This document shows positions 51,524 to 58,857 of a DNA stretch of 64,000 bases, piece after piece (position 1 is the stretch's first letter; every line of letters starts with the position of its first letter). The DNA lies in contig CAYMRX010000004.1 of the NCBI GenBank assembly GCA_964393035.1, forward strand, positions 248,001-312,000. The letters run 5' to 3'. The notes under the pieces were generated by a model. That model saw nothing but the letters and a program-made list of their open reading frames with translations. It had not been told where the DNA came from and ran no database searches. The stretch is from Tabrizicola_A sp964393035 (lineage in GTDB: Bacteria; Pseudomonadota; Alphaproteobacteria; Rhodobacterales; Rhodobacteraceae). A program made the position numbers and the translations under genes.

Positions 51524-51601
51524 CGCGCTGCTCCGCCTGCGCCTTCGACGTCTCGTCATAGGCCGACGCGACGGGTAACGAAGTTTACGAGGAGGCCTCC
51601 G

Positions 51602-52291
51602 GTGGTTCCAATTGATGTAGCGGCTATCAACCTGTCCATCGCACTGGCCTGCGGGGCGGTGATCGGGTCCGAGCGGCAGGTGCGCCAGCGCATGGCGGGC
51701 CTGCGCACCAATGCGCTGGTGGCCTTGGGGGCGGCGGGCTTTGTGATCTTCTCGCAATTGGTGCCGAATGAAGTCTCGCCGACCCGTGTCGCGGCGCAGG
51801 TGGTGTCGGGTATTGGCTTTCTCGGGGCGGGAATCATCTTTCGTGACGGCTTCAACGTGCATGGGCTGAACACGGCGGCGACGCTGTGGTGTGCGGCGGC
51901 CGTCGGGCTGGTGGCGGGGATCGGTGCCTGGCCCTTCGCGCTTTTGCTGACGGCCTGTGTCGTCTTTGTGAATCTTGGCCTCCGGCCCTTGGTCAAGTTC
52001 CTGAAAAAGCACACCAAAGCCGGGGTGCAGATCAGTCGCGCTTTCCGGGTGGACCTGACCTCCACCCCGGCGGACGAGGCGGCGATGCGCGCGTTGTTGC
52101 TGCGCCATCTGCCGCTGCATGGTCTGCATATGTCAGAACTTTCCGCAACTGCCGCCGAGGGGGAGGTGACACTTACCGCCGTGGTGCAAGGCGAGGCCCT
52201 GACGGACATGGCGATTGAGCAGGCCATCGCGCGGCTGGGCGCCGAACCGGGGATCCGCCGTCTGGCTTGGGTTGCGGTGGACGAGGGGTAG
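51602..52291 (+). CDS. MgtC/SapB-family membrane protein
   Basis: 229-residue protein. About four membrane helices in the first 140 residues with ACGAVIGSERQVRQRMAGLRTNALVALGAAG and VVSGIGFLGAGIIFRDG, the MgtC signatures, followed by a soluble ACT-like C-terminal domain. Salmonella MgtC inhibits the F1Fo ATPase and helps growth in low magnesium or in macrophages; the role in environmental bacteria is less clear. GTG start at 51602 with GGAGG six bases upstream. Confidence 0.85.
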   Translation: MVPIDVAAINLSIALACGAVIGSERQVRQRMAGLRTNALVALGAAGFVIFSQLVPNEVSPTRVAAQVVSGIGFLGAGIIFRDGFNVHGLNTAATLWCAAAVGLVAGIGAWPFALLLTACVVFVNLGLRPLVKFLKKHTKAGVQISRAFRVDLTSTPADEAAMRALLLRHLPLHGLHMSELSATAAEGEVTLTAVVQGEALTDMAIEQAIARLGAEPGIRRLAWVAVDEG

Positions 52292-52357
52292 GCTCGGCAT
52301 GTTGCCGCATCGCAAGCAATGCTAGACAAGTCTGCGTGACGGGGGTAAAAGGCGTCC

Positions 52358-52369
52358 GTTAGCGCTAAC
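52358..52369. promoter_or_regulatory. LacI-family-type operator upstream of zwf
   Basis: GTTAGCGCTAAC, a perfect 12-bp palindrome with central CG, 21 bases before the zwf ATG. The shape matches operators of LacI/GntR-type sugar regulators. No such regulator gene is in the window. Confidence 0.6.
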
Positions 52370-52389
52370 ATAATCAGCAGGACACAAGC

Positions 52390-53844
52390 ATGGCTCCGCG
52401 CGTCATACCCGTTGACCCCTTTGATCTGGTGATCTTTGGCGGCACCGGCGATCTTGCCCGCCGCAAGATCCTGCCGGGGCTATACCGGCGCTTTCAGGCC
52501 GGCCAGATGACCGGCGAAGCCCGCATCATCGGCGCGGCGCGGGCCGATCTGACCGACGACGGCTTTCGCGCCTTTGTCCGCGAAGCGGTGGAGGAGTTCA
52601 TTCCCGCCGCGCGCCGCGACGAGGCCAGCCTTGCCGAATTTCTGAAGCATATCCAATATGTGGCCATCGACGCCAAGGGCGAGGGCGGCTGGCCGCAGCT
52701 TAAATCCCTGATGCGCGGCGGCGTGGTGCGGGCCTTCTATTTCTCGGTTGCCCCGGCGCTCTTTGGGGATCTGGCCGAGCGCCTGCATGCCCATGCCATT
52801 GCCGATGCCCAATCGCGCATCGTGGTGGAAAAGCCCTTTGGCCGCGATCTGGAAACCGCGCGGGCGCTGAATGCGGTTCTGGCCCAGCATTTCTCTGAGG
52901 CGCAGATTTACCGGATCGACCATTATCTTGGCAAGGAAACCGTGCAGAACCTGATGGCGGTGCGTTTTGCCAATATCCTGTTCGAACCCTTGTGGAAGGC
53001 CGAATATATCGACCACGTGCAGATTACCGTGGCCGAAACCGTCTCGGTCGACGGGCGCGGGGCCTATTACGACAAATCGGGTGCCATGCGCGATATGGTG
53101 CAAAACCACCTGATGCAGCTTTTGTGCCTGATCGCGATGGAGCCGCCCTATCACTTTGACCCCGACGCGGTGCGCGACGAAAAGCTGAAGGTGATCCGCG
53201 CCTTGGACCCGGTACAGCCCGAAGACATCGTGCGCGGCCAGTATCGCGCGACCAAGGGCGGCGATGGCTATGCCGATCACGCCGAAAACCCTGATAGCCG
53301 CACCGAAAGCTATATCGCGCTGAAGGCGCATATCTCGAACTGGCGCTGGAAGGGCACGCCGTTTTACCTGCGCACGGGCAAGAAACTGCGCGCCCGCTCC
53401 TCCGAGATTGCCATCACCTTCAAGGAGCCGCCGCATTCGATCTTTGACGATGAGCGCGGCTGGCGTGAAAATGTGCTGGTGATCCGGCTTCAGCCCAATG
53501 AGGGCATGAACCTGATGGTGATGATCAAGGAACCCGGTCCGGGCGGCATGCGTTTGATGCAGGTGCCTTTGGACATGTCCTTTGCCGAAACCGTGGGGGC
53601 CGATCTTGACGATGTGCCGGATGCCTATGAGCGGCTTATCATGGATGTGATCCGCGGCAACCAGACGCTGTTCATGCGCGGCGACGAGGTGGAGGCCGCC
53701 TGGGCCTGGGCCGATCCGATCATTCAGGGCTGGGAGGCGCGGGGCGATCGACCGCAGCTTTATGATGCGGGGTCGTCGGGGCCGGAAGATGCCCTGATGC
53801 TGATGCATCGCGACGGGCGGCGCTGGCGCGACATTCGGGAGTAA
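52390..53844 (+). CDS. zwf: Glucose-6-phosphate 1-dehydrogenase
   Basis: 484-residue enzyme oxidising glucose-6-phosphate to 6-phosphogluconolactone with NAD(P). FGGTGDLARRKILPGLYR is the Rossmann motif, YRIDHYLGKETVQNL the active-site signature with catalytic His/Lys. AGGA seven bases before ATG 52390. First of zwf-pgl-pgi, four bases before pgl. Feeds the Entner-Doudoroff and oxidative pentose phosphate routes. Confidence 0.96.
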   Translation: MAPRVIPVDPFDLVIFGGTGDLARRKILPGLYRRFQAGQMTGEARIIGAARADLTDDGFRAFVREAVEEFIPAARRDEASLAEFLKHIQYVAIDAKGEGGWPQLKSLMRGGVVRAFYFSVAPALFGDLAERLHAHAIADAQSRIVVEKPFGRDLETARALNAVLAQHFSEAQIYRIDHYLGKETVQNLMAVRFANILFEPLWKAEYIDHVQITVAETVSVDGRGAYYDKSGAMRDMVQNHLMQLLCLIAMEPPYHFDPDAVRDEKLKVIRALDPVQPEDIVRGQYRATKGGDGYADHAENPDSRTESYIALKAHISNWRWKGTPFYLRTGKKLRARSSEIAITFKEPPHSIFDDERGWRENVLVIRLQPNEGMNLMVMIKEPGPGGMRLMQVPLDMSFAETVGADLDDVPDAYERLIMDVIRGNQTLFMRGDEVEAAWAWADPIIQGWEARGDRPQLYDAGSSGPEDALMLMHRDGRRWRDIRE

Positions 53845-53848
53845 GGCC

Positions 53849-54520
53849 ATGGAGCTGATCGAATATCCCGATCGCGAGGCGCTGGCGCTGGGTCTGGCGG
53901 GGCAATTGGCCTCGGAACTGGCCGAGGCGGTGCGGATGAATGGCACCGCGTCCTTTTCGGTGCCGGGCGGCAGCACGCCGGGGCCGGTGTTTGACACGCT
54001 GTCAGGGATCGACCTGCCATGGGAACAGATCGCCGTGTTCCTGAACGATGAACGCTGGGTGCCCGAAGACAGCCCGCGCTCCAATACCCGGTTGTTGCGC
54101 GAAAGGCTGTTGCGGGGGCCCGCGCATCGCGCGCGTCTCGTGCCGCTTTACGCCCCGGCCGAGACGCCCGAGCCGATGCTCGAGGCGCTGGCCGATGGCC
54201 TTGCGCCCTATCTGCCGATCTCGGTTCTCCTGTTGGGCATGGGGGCGGACATGCACATGGCAAGCCTGTTCCCCGGTGCCGATCATCTGGCACAGGCCCT
54301 TGCTGCCGATGCGCCGCCCCTGATGGCGCTGCGTGCCGAGGCCGCGGGCGAGCCGCGCATCACGCTGACCGCCCCGGTTTTGCGCGATGCCATGCATATC
54401 CACATTCTCATCACCGGGCAGGACAAGCGCGAGGCTCTGGCTCGCGCGCAGGGCCTGCCCCCCGAACTGGCCCCGGTGCGGGCGGTTCTTGACCACGCAA
54501 CCGTGCATTGGGCGGAGTAA
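53849..54520 (+). CDS. pgl: 6-phosphogluconolactonase
   Basis: 223-residue DevB-type enzyme hydrolysing 6-phosphogluconolactone. SFSVPGGSTPGPVFDTLSG, FLNDERWVPEDSPRSNTRLLRERLL and LLLGMGADMHMASLFPGAD are the family motifs. It acts on the product of zwf, four bases upstream, and sits three bases before pgi. Confidence 0.94.
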   Translation: MELIEYPDREALALGLAGQLASELAEAVRMNGTASFSVPGGSTPGPVFDTLSGIDLPWEQIAVFLNDERWVPEDSPRSNTRLLRERLLRGPAHRARLVPLYAPAETPEPMLEALADGLAPYLPISVLLLGMGADMHMASLFPGADHLAQALAADAPPLMALRAEAAGEPRITLTAPVLRDAMHIHILITGQDKREALARAQGLPPELAPVRAVLDHATVHWAE

Positions 54521-54523
54521 GCC

Positions 54524-56128
54524 TTGAACAGCAAATGGCAAGGTCTGAGCGACCATCACGCCGCGGGCGCCCCCCGCATCCTTGATCTTTTCGCGGCCGA
54601 TCCCGATCGGGCGGCGCGGTTTTCGGCAAGCGCGGATGGGATGCTGTTCGACTATGCCAAGACCGGCATTGATGACCGGGCAAAGGCATTGCTGCTGGAT
54701 CTGGCCCGCGTCTCGGGGGTTGCGGAACGGCGCGCCGCGATGTTCGGGGGCGAAAAGATCAACGACACCGAAGGCCGGGCCGTGCTGCACACCGCCTTGC
54801 GCGCCGATGACGCGGCGGTCATTCGCGTTGAGGGCGCCGATGTCATGCCCGAAATCCGCGCCACCCGCGCTCGCATGGCGGCTCTTGCGGAAGATATCCG
54901 CGCCGGACGCTTTACGGGGCAGGGCGGGCGCATCACCGATGTGGTGAACATCGGCATTGGCGGGTCGGATCTTGGCCCGGCCATGGCGACACTGGCGCTG
55001 GCCCCGTTTCACGATGGGCCGCGGGTGCATTTCGTTTCGAATGTGGATGGGGCGCATATCGCTGATACGCTGCGCGGTCTGAACCCGGAAACCACGTTGG
55101 TCATCGTCGCCTCCAAGACCTTCACCACGATTGAAACCATGACCAATGCCGATACCGCAAAGGCATGGATGGCGGGCAAGGTCGCCAAACCGGCAGCACA
55201 ATTCGCCGCCGTCTCGACCGCGGCCGATAAGACGGCAGCCTATGGCATTGATCCGGATCGCGTTTTCGGATTTGAGGATTGGGTTGGCGGGCGTTATTCG
55301 ATGTGGGGGCCGATTGGTCTTTCGCTGATGATTGCCATTGGCCCCAAGGCATTCGACGACTTTCTGGCCGGGGGCCGGGCGATGGATCGCCATTTCCTGA
55401 CCGCCGATTTCGATCAGAACCTGCCCGTGCTGCTGGCGCTTGTCGGGATCTGGCACAACCAGATCTGCGGCCATGCCACCCGCGCCGTGCTGCCCTATGA
55501 CCAGCGGCTTTCCCGGCTTCCGGCCTATCTGCAACAGCTGGAAATGGAGAGCAACGGCAAGCGCGTGGCCATCGACGGCTCTGACCTTGCCACCCATTCC
55601 GGCCCGGTGGTCTGGGGCGAACCCGGCACCAATGGCCAGCACGCCTTTTACCAGTTGATCCACCAAGGCACCCGCGTCGTGCCCTGCGAATTCCTTGTGG
55701 CCAAACACGGCCATGAGCCGGCGCTGGCCCACCAGCACCTGCTCTTGGTGTCGAATTGTCTGGCGCAGTCCGAAGCCTTGATGCGCGGCCGCAGCCTTGA
55801 GGAAGCCCGCGCCATCATGGCCAAAAAGGGCCTGACCGGGCCTGAGTTGGAGCGGCAAGCCCGCCACCGGGTCTTCCCCGGCAACCGCCCGTCAACGACG
55901 CTGGCCTATGCGCAACTGACGCCCTTTGCCCTTGGCCAGATCATCGCGCTTTATGAACACCGGGTCTTTGTCGAAGGCGTCATTCTGGGCCTGAACCCCT
56001 ATGACCAATGGGGGGTGGAACTGGGCAAGGAACTGGCGCTGGCGTTGCAACCGGTGCTGGAGGGCAAGGCAGGCACGGAAAACAAGGACGGCTCCACCGC
56101 GGCGCTGGTCGCCTTCCTCAGGGTATGA
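54524..56128 (+). CDS. pgi: Glucose-6-phosphate isomerase
   Basis: 534-residue enzyme interconverting glucose-6-phosphate and fructose-6-phosphate. IGIGGSDLGPAMA, GGRYSMWGPIGLSLMIAIG (signature) and NRPSTTLAYAQLTPFALG are conserved. The start appears to be TTG 54524, with GGAG six bases upstream; no in-frame ATG is near. Last gene of the zwf-pgl-pgi operon. Confidence 0.95.
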   Translation: MNSKWQGLSDHHAAGAPRILDLFAADPDRAARFSASADGMLFDYAKTGIDDRAKALLLDLARVSGVAERRAAMFGGEKINDTEGRAVLHTALRADDAAVIRVEGADVMPEIRATRARMAALAEDIRAGRFTGQGGRITDVVNIGIGGSDLGPAMATLALAPFHDGPRVHFVSNVDGAHIADTLRGLNPETTLVIVASKTFTTIETMTNADTAKAWMAGKVAKPAAQFAAVSTAADKTAAYGIDPDRVFGFEDWVGGRYSMWGPIGLSLMIAIGPKAFDDFLAGGRAMDRHFLTADFDQNLPVLLALVGIWHNQICGHATRAVLPYDQRLSRLPAYLQQLEMESNGKRVAIDGSDLATHSGPVVWGEPGTNGQHAFYQLIHQGTRVVPCEFLVAKHGHEPALAHQHLLLVSNCLAQSEALMRGRSLEEARAIMAKKGLTGPELERQARHRVFPGNRPSTTLAYAQLTPFALGQIIALYEHRVFVEGVILGLNPYDQWGVELGKELALALQPVLEGKAGTENKDGSTAALVAFLRV

Positions 56129-56130
56129 AA

Positions 56131-56175
56131 AAGGGGGCCAGCGCGGCCCCCTTACGATTTTTCGTCGAAAAATCG
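56131..56175. terminator. Terminator plus TTTTTCG-CGAAAAA palindrome between pgi and ridA
   Basis: Hairpin AAGGGGGCC (56131-56139) with GGCCCCCTT (56145-56153). Then the 21-bp palindrome CGATTTTTCG-T-CGAAAAATCG (56155-56175). Between convergent genes. Confidence 0.75.
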
Positions 56176-56176
56176 C

Positions 56177-56530
56177 TTATTTCAGCGCGGCGGTCACAAT
56201 GACCTCGACCTTGTATTCCGGGGTCGCCAACTTTGCCTCGCCGGTGGCGCGGGCCGGGGTGTGGCCTGCGGGCACCCAAGCGTCCCAGACCTTGTTCATG
56301 TCGGCAAAGGTCGAAATATCGGCCAGCCAGATCTGCGCCGACAGGATGCGGGTCTTGTCGGTGCCAGCCTCGGCCAGAATGCGGTCGACCTCGGCCAGAC
56401 AGGTGCGTGTCTGCGCCTCGACGCTTTCGCCCGGGTTGCCGACCTGACCGGCCAGCCAGATGATGCCATTGTAGCACACGCCTTCAGACATGCGGGCGCC
56501 GACGCCGATACGCTTGATTTCATTCGCCAT
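56177..56530 (-). CDS. RidA/YjgF-family protein
   Basis: 117-residue small trimeric-type protein. GVGARMSEGVCYNGIIWLAGQVG, LAEVDRILAEAGTDKTRILSAQIWLADI and PARATGEAKLATPEYKVEVIVTAAL cover the family. RidA proteins hydrolyse reactive enamine/imine intermediates. This subgroup has Glu/Lys where canonical RidA has its substrate Arg followed by CVA, so it may be a paralogue with a different role. ATG 56530. Monocistronic between two divergent/convergent neighbours. Confidence 0.88.
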   Translation of the reverse strand: MANEIKRIGVGARMSEGVCYNGIIWLAGQVGNPGESVEAQTRTCLAEVDRILAEAGTDKTRILSAQIWLADISTFADMNKVWDAWVPAGHTPARATGEAKLATPEYKVEVIVTAALK

Positions 56531-56725
56531 GGAAATGCTCCGTTCACGGGTTGCGGATGGATGGGTCTTGCTAGCCCGGCGCGGGGCAAAAGGAAAGCCG
56601 CTTGGCCGATGCCCTGCGGCGGGGCGGTGATGGGCGGGCATCCGCCGTCGGCGGAAACCCGCGCTTGGCCATCCCGTGCCGCCGTGGCAAGGACGGCGCG
56701 TGTTAACAATGCCGGACCTGTTCTT

Positions 56726-57379
56726 ATGACTGCAAAACCGTTGATCCTCGTGCTTGCCGCCCTTATGGCCACTGCCCCGATGGCCGCCTATGCCGAAGCA
56801 GATGCACAGGATCATGCGACCACGCAGGCCGCCCCGGCAACGCAGGCGCTGTTCGGGTTTCTTGCCCCGAAAACCAAGGCCGAAAAGGCCGCCTTGCGCG
56901 CCGAACGCGCGGCCAAACGCGGCAAGCCCGGCCATGGGCAGTCGACCTCGACCAGTGATGCCGCCCGCGCCGAGGTGAAAGAAGCGGTCGCCGCCGCCAT
57001 CGAAAACCGCCCCAAGGGCCGCCTGTGGTGCGTGCCCTTCGCCCGCGCCGTTTCCGGGGTCGAGATCAAGGGCAATGCCAAAACCTGGTGGGGACAAGCC
57101 AAGGGCGTTTATGCGCGGGGCCATGAGCCGCAGGTGGGTGCCGTCATGGCCTTTGCCGCCAGCCGCGCCATGCCCAAGGGCCATGTCGCCGTGGTGTCAA
57201 AAGTCGTGTCCGAGCGGGCGATCCTGATCGACCAGGCCAATTGGGAACGCAACCGCGTGACGCAAGACACGCTGGTCGTCGATGTCTCGGCCAAGGGCGA
57301 CTGGTCCGCCGTCAAGGTCGCCAACGCCGGCGGCACGCTTGGCCGGGTGAACCCGATCAACGGCTTCATCTACAACTGA
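56726..57379 (+). CDS. Secreted CHAP-domain amidase/peptidase
   Basis: 217-residue protein with a signal peptide (LILVLAALMATAPMAAYA), a charged Ala/Lys/Arg linker, and a CHAP domain. Catalytic Cys102 in RLWCVPFARAVSGVEIKG, GNAKTWWGQAKG, and the catalytic His in PKGHVAVVSKVV are present. CHAP enzymes cleave peptidoglycan amide bonds. ATG 56726 chosen because it gives the signal peptide; the open frame upstream to 56261 is antisense to ridA. Confidence 0.85.
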   Translation: MTAKPLILVLAALMATAPMAAYAEADAQDHATTQAAPATQALFGFLAPKTKAEKAALRAERAAKRGKPGHGQSTSTSDAARAEVKEAVAAAIENRPKGRLWCVPFARAVSGVEIKGNAKTWWGQAKGVYARGHEPQVGAVMAFAASRAMPKGHVAVVSKVVSERAILIDQANWERNRVTQDTLVVDVSAKGDWSAVKVANAGGTLGRVNPINGFIYN

Positions 57380-57400
57380 AAATCGCAGCAGATGCCCCAG

Positions 57401-57430
57401 AGCGCGCAGGGAAACCTTGCGCGCTTTTTG
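57401..57430 (+). terminator. Terminator after the CHAP gene
   Basis: AGCGCGC-AGG (57401-57410) pairs with CCT-T-GCGCGCT (57415-57425) with one bulge, then TTTTG. Confidence 0.7.
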
Positions 57431-57454
57431 CTGGGCGAGGGTAAGATGGGGGGA

Positions 57455-57528
57455 TGGAGCGGGTGAAGGGAATCGAACCCTCGTATTCAGCTTGGGAAGC
57501 TGCTGCTCTGCCATTGAGCTACACCCGC
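57455..57528 (-). tRNA. tRNA-Gly(CCC)
   Basis: Full cloverleaf on the minus strand: acceptor GCGGGTG with CACCCGC, T-loop GGGTTCGATTCCC, anticodon loop TTCCCAA giving anticodon CCC, encoded CCA end. 74 bases. Confidence 0.95.
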
Positions 57529-57583
57529 AACGCCCCTGACCTAAGCCAAGGGGCGCGGCGCGTCAAGACGGGTTGGCGGGAAT

Positions 57584-58126
57584 TCAGGGGGCCAGCAAGA
57601 AGCCGGGCGCCTCGTGCCAGGCCGCGGTTCCTTCGATCTCTCCGGGGGCATCGGCCACGCCATGCAGCGCGCCTGCCCATGTCATGCCCAGCCATTCGAC
57701 ACTGCGGCGCAGCAGGGCCTCGGCGGGGGCGGACACCGAGGGATCGGGATCGGCGCGGGCGGTGATGAGGTAACTGCGCTTGCCGCTGAGACCGTCGAGC
57801 AGCCGCAACTCCGGCACATCCAGTCAGCCTGACAGATGCGACAGCGTCAGATGCAGCGGGGCCGGGAAGGCATACCAGTAGATCGGCGCGACAAAGACCA
57901 GATCCGTCGCCAGCATGATCTGACCAAACACATCGCCAAGCCGCCCCATCGGCACGCCCGGATGGCCGGGCCGCTGGTCGCGGAAGGCGGGCAGGGCGGG
58001 GGTGTTCAGATCCAGCCAATGGGCCTTTGCGCCATCGGGCAGCGCCTCTGCGGCATGGGCTGCAAGGCGGCGGCTGTTGCTGCCGTTGCGGGGGGATGCG
58101 GTAAGAAACAGGATGCGCCGGGACAT
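57584..58126 (-). pseudogene. NAD(P)H-dependent FMN reductase/flavodoxin-like protein, interrupted by in-frame TGA
   Basis: One reading frame from ATG 58126 to the stop at 57584 is split by a TGA at 57824-57826. The N-terminal part (MSRRILFLTASPRNGSNSRR, then FVAPIYWYAFPAPLHLTLSHLSG) is a flavodoxin-like fold with an SPRxGSNS flavin-phosphate loop. The C-terminal part (LDVPELRLLDGLSGKRSYLITARADPD) continues it without frame change. Family members usually have a Trp near this point, so a TGG-to-TGA change explains the stop. The upstream 100 residues alone lack the C-terminal part of the fold. A sequencing error is possible. Confidence 0.75.
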
Positions 58127-58200
58127 GGGCGCAGAAAACCACGCAGCGCGGCCAAGGAAAAGGGGCCGGGCGCAAATTTTGCCCGGCCCCGAGGGCGGGG

Positions 58201-58743
58201 TCAGCTTGCGGGCAGCAAGACCGTGTCGATCACATGGATCACGCCGTTCTTTTGCAGCACATCGGCGATGGCCACCGTGGCGACATTGCCCTGACCGTCC
58301 TTGATCTTGACCATCTCGCCTTCGACCATGGCGGTGAACTCGCAGCCCCCCACGGTCTTGACCGTGTGCATGCCGCCATCATCGGCGACCATCTTGGTGA
58401 CATCTGCCGCCAGCGCCTTGGCCCCCACGACATGGCAGGTCAGGATCTTGGTCAGTTGATCCTTGTTTTCCGGCTTCAGCAGCGTCTCAACCGTGCCTGC
58501 GGGCAATTTGGCAAAGGCGTCATTGGTGGGGGCAAAGACGGTGAAGGGGCCGTCGCCGTTCAACGTCTCGACCAGACCGGCGGCCTGCACGGCGGCCACC
58601 AGCGTGGTGTGATCGGCCGAATTTACGGCGTTTTCCACGATGGTCTTGTCCTCATACATCACCGCCCCGCCGACCATGGGGTTTTCGGCAAGGGCAAATG
58701 TGGCTGAGCCCAGCAGGGCCAGCGCAGCAAGACGGATTTTCAT
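58201..58743 (-). CDS. Secreted fasciclin-domain protein
   Basis: 180-residue protein with a signal peptide (MKIRLAALALLGSATFALA) and a single FAS1 domain: TIVENAVNSADHTTLVAAVQAAGLVETLNGDGPFTVFAPTNDAF and NGVIHVIDTVLLP are the conserved H1 and H2 regions. FAS1 proteins mediate adhesion; bacterial single-domain ones are often periplasmic. ATG 58743 has GGGAG seven bases upstream. Stands alone between the broken reductase and the corrinoid activator. Confidence 0.9.
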   Translation of the reverse strand: MKIRLAALALLGSATFALAENPMVGGAVMYEDKTIVENAVNSADHTTLVAAVQAAGLVETLNGDGPFTVFAPTNDAFAKLPAGTVETLLKPENKDQLTKILTCHVVGAKALAADVTKMVADDGGMHTVKTVGGCEFTAMVEGEMVKIKDGQGNVATVAIADVLQKNGVIHVIDTVLLPAS

Positions 58744-58857
58744 GAATATTCTCCCGTTGAACAAGCCGGGCCAATCCCGGTCAGGTACAAGGGGTACGAG
58801 CGCGCGCTCCGCCCGGTTCACCCCGCTCGCGCGGGCGTGACCGGGCGTGAGATGTCG

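Noticed and set aside
57824..57826. TGA as a selenocysteine codon
   Set aside because: No selenoprotein is known in this family at this position, no SECIS-like hairpin is evident just downstream, and a Trp codon mutation explains it more simply.
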